Assembly (NCBI RefSeq): GCF_030813055.1
Contig: NZ_JAUSTW010000006.1
Span: forward strand, 186,001-250,000
Length of the DNA: 64,000 nucleotides
Direction of reading: 5' to 3'
DNA from: Neobacillus ginsengisoli
GTDB taxonomy: Bacteria > Bacillota > Bacilli > Bacillales_B > DSM-18226
The stretch's first letter is position 1; each line of letters begins with the position of its first letter. A program made the position numbers and the translations under genes. Below, piece after piece: positions 62,377 to 64,000 of the stretch. Under the pieces are notes generated by a model, which did no database searches, was not told the DNA's origin, and saw only the letters and a program-made list of their open reading frames with translations.

Positions 62377-63422
62377 GTACAACCGGACGCCAAATTGTTT
62401 GGAGTGTTGGCTTCTCCTTCCTTATTGCCATTATAGTCGGTGGAATATTTATCTACGTGTTTCCGATTACGGAATGGTCAGAGCTATGGGACAGGCATTT
62501 TATGGATATCCCATTCGTCATTTTTATTCCCGCATTTAGCATTGCCGTCGGAGTCCTGCTTGGGGCTTTTTCCGGCCTTTTTTGGAGAAGACAATTTCTT
62601 TCAGTCGATCATGCCCTTCATCAATTGGAGGAAGGCAGACAGGCTGAATTTAAAGGGCGGCCACCGCTCAGTGAAATGCAAACAATTGCCGAACGCATTG
62701 ATAAAATAGGGAAACAAATGGCGGAGCAAGCAAAGCTTTCACAACGGCTGGCTACGGAAAAGGTAGAAGACCAGGAAACCAGAATTCAAGAGATTATTTC
62801 ACAGGAACGGAACAGACTTGCACGGGAACTGCATGATTCTGTCAGCCAGCAATTATTTGCGGCATCTATGATGATGTCGGCCATCAATGAAGCCAAACAG
62901 CATACAGAAGCAACTCCTGAAGCCAAACAGCTGAAATTGGTGGAAGAGATGATTCATCAATCACAATTGGAAATGCGCGCATTGCTGCTTCACTTACGTC
63001 CGGTGGCTCTAAAGAATAAATCACTTCGAGAAGGAATTGAAGAGCTATTAATCGAATTAACTCAAAAGGTAACAATGGATATTAATTGGAAGCTTGAAAC
63101 CTTCTCACTTGATAAAGGGGTGGAAGACCATCTTTTTCGAATCCTGCAGGAATCTGTTTCTAACACTCTTCGGCATGCAAAAGCCAGCAAGCTTGAAGTT
63201 CTGTTAATCAAGAGAGAGGATCTTGTGATCTTAAGAATTGTCGATGATGGAATCGGATTTGAAGTAGAGGAGACGAAAGCCGGATCGTACGGGATGCAAA
63301 ATATGCATGAGCGTGCACTTGAAGTGGGCGGTACGTTAAAGGTAATTAGTATTAAAAATAAAGGCACAAGGCTGGAAGTAAAGGTTCCAGTGATGATGAA
63401 TGGGGACGGTGCAAATGATTAG
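62373..63422 (+). CDS. liaS: LiaS sensor histidine kinase
   Basis: 349 residues: two N-terminal spans with little extracellular part (intramembrane-sensing type), a HAMP-like linker, HisKA_3 with [19 protein letters not shown] and a HATPase with [11 protein letters not shown] and GIGFEVEE. Responds to cell-wall-active agents. Overlaps liaF and liaR genes. Confidence 0.9.
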   Translation: MSTTGRQIVWSVGFSFLIAIIVGGIFIYVFPITEWSELWDRHFMDIPFVIFIPAFSIAVGVLLGAFSGLFWRRQFLSVDHALHQLEEGRQAEFKGRPPLSEMQTIAERIDKIGKQMAEQAKLSQRLATEKVEDQETRIQEIISQERNRLARELHDSVSQQLFAASMMMSAINEAKQHTEATPEAKQLKLVEEMIHQSQLEMRALLLHLRPVALKNKSLREGIEELLIELTQKVTMDINWKLETFSLDKGVEDHLFRILQESVSNTLRHAKASKLEVLLIKREDLVILRIVDDGIGFEVEETKAGSYGMQNMHERALEVGGTLKVISIKNKGTRLEVKVPVMMNGDGAND

Positions 63423-64000
63423 GGTAGTATTTGTTGATGACCATGAAATGGTAAGAATAGGTGTTTCCTCTTATTTATCAGCACAACCTGACATTGAAGT
63501 CGTCGGTGAAGCCGCTGATGGGAAAAAGGGCGTTGAGCTCGCACTTGAACTAAGACCCGATATAATTTTAATGGACTTGGTTATGAAGGAAATGGACGGA
63601 ATCGAAGCAACAAGGCAAATAATTAACCAATGGCCCGAAGCTAAGGTTATTATTGTAACGAGCTTTTTGGACGATGAAAAAGTATATCCTGCTCTTGAAG
63701 CAGGGGCTGTCAGTTATATGTTGAAAACATCAAAGGCAAGTGAAATCGCTAATGCCGTTCGTGCTACATATCATGGACAATCCGTTCTTGAGCCGGAAGT
63801 AACCGGAAAAATGATGGTAAAAATGCGCCAAAAAAATCAGCATCTGCCCCATGAGGAACTTACCGGCAGAGAGTTAGAAATATTATTACTTATGGCAGAA
63901 GGCAAAACCAATCAGGATATCGCCGATGAATTATTTATTGCTCTAAAAACGGTGAAAACCCATGTGAGCAATATTTTAAGCAAGCTGCGTGTTCAGGACC
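63415..64000 (+). CDS. liaR: LiaR response regulator (partial, C-terminus outside window)
   Basis: 195 of about 210 residues. Receiver with DD at 8-9 and phospho-Asp54 ([11 protein letters not shown]), and a LuxR helix-turn-helix [28 protein letters not shown] 8 bases inside liaS. The right window edge cuts it. Confidence 0.92.
   Translation, partial: MIRVVFVDDHEMVRIGVSSYLSAQPDIEVVGEAADGKKGVELALELRPDIILMDLVMKEMDGIEATRQIINQWPEAKVIIVTSFLDDEKVYPALEAGAVSYMLKTSKASEIANAVRATYHGQSVLEPEVTGKMMVKMRQKNQHLPHEELTGRELEILLLMAEGKTNQDIADELFIALKTVKTHVSNILSKLRVQD

Noticed and set aside
1..64000. CRISPR arrays, rRNA/tRNA genes, prophage or complete IS elements
   Set aside because: No regular spaced repeats, cloverleaf-like sequences, rRNA segments or transposase/integrase genes were seen.

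Overview
The window looks like a chromosomal segment of a low-GC, spore-forming Bacillaceae (Bacillus/Neobacillus-like). The support is the set of recognisable Bacillus genes: tnrA, ilvD/ilvE, yfkAB, the yfnA-type permease, a liaIHFSR-like operon and a yhfW-type oxidoreductase. AGGAGG ribosome sites, intrinsic terminators and TTG/GTG starts are also typical. The genus cannot be fixed from the sequence alone. No rRNA, tRNA, CRISPR array, phage or complete insertion sequence was seen.

Layout. 1-2.6 kb: ilvD (cut by the window edge) and ilvE, read leftward from a promoter with a CodY-like box and a cre-like box. 2.8-7 kb: a nitrogen-control block made of amt with a GlnD-like nucleotidyltransferase/exonuclease pair, two small proteins (one FbpA-like) and tnrA. 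Four exact TnrA/GlnR boxes (TGTNA-N7-TNACA) lie between these units. 7.1-9.8 kb: a dehydrogenase remnant and an amino-acid ABC transporter. 9.8-15.6 kb: a LysM protein, an unknown protein, a large TPR-dynamin GTPase flanked by two copies of an interspersed repeat, and a D-2-hydroxyacid dehydrogenase. 16-21 kb: an acyl-CoA catabolic operon (acyl-CoA dehydrogenase, thiolase, CoA ligase, CaiB-type CoA transferase). 21-33 kb: housekeeping and transport genes (polysaccharide deacetylase, RecQ, YfkAB, ThrE-type exporter, C39-like protein, two amino-acid permeases).

33-37.2 kb holds the most unusual locus. A histidine kinase and an HD-GYP protein share the same N-terminal membrane domain. They are followed by a 21-residue Cys/Trp-rich peptide with a near-perfect Shine-Dalgarno, a terminator, and a protein joining a PqqD-like domain to an M50 (HELGH) metalloprotease. 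This looks like a small, possibly undescribed RiPP or signalling-peptide system. 37.4-45.7 kb: a Nas/Nap-type molybdenum nitrate-reductase-like operon with a membrane cytochrome-like subunit, a four-cluster ferredoxin, a Tat-exported Rieske protein and three small unknown proteins. It is followed by an NreABC-like regulatory set with two kinases and one regulator. The same interspersed repeat flanks the reductase operon.

45.7-55 kb: a bacterial glnS, a Gfo/Idh/MocA enzyme, a NapH-like ferredoxin, a WG-repeat protein, kynB, and an FNR-type regulator whose four cysteines match an O2-sensing Fe-S cluster. FNR boxes (TTGAT-N4-ATCAA) sit about 41.5 bp upstream of likely start sites for a DUF2249 gene, a flavodoxin fragment with a metal-binding (HMA) protein, and, with a weaker box, the NapH-like gene. 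This suggests a local anaerobic regulon. 55.4-64 kb: a YfmL-like RNA helicase, a Rieske-tailed FAD oxidoreductase, small membrane proteins, a LysM-CAP protein, and a lia-type envelope-stress operon cut by the right edge within the response regulator gene.
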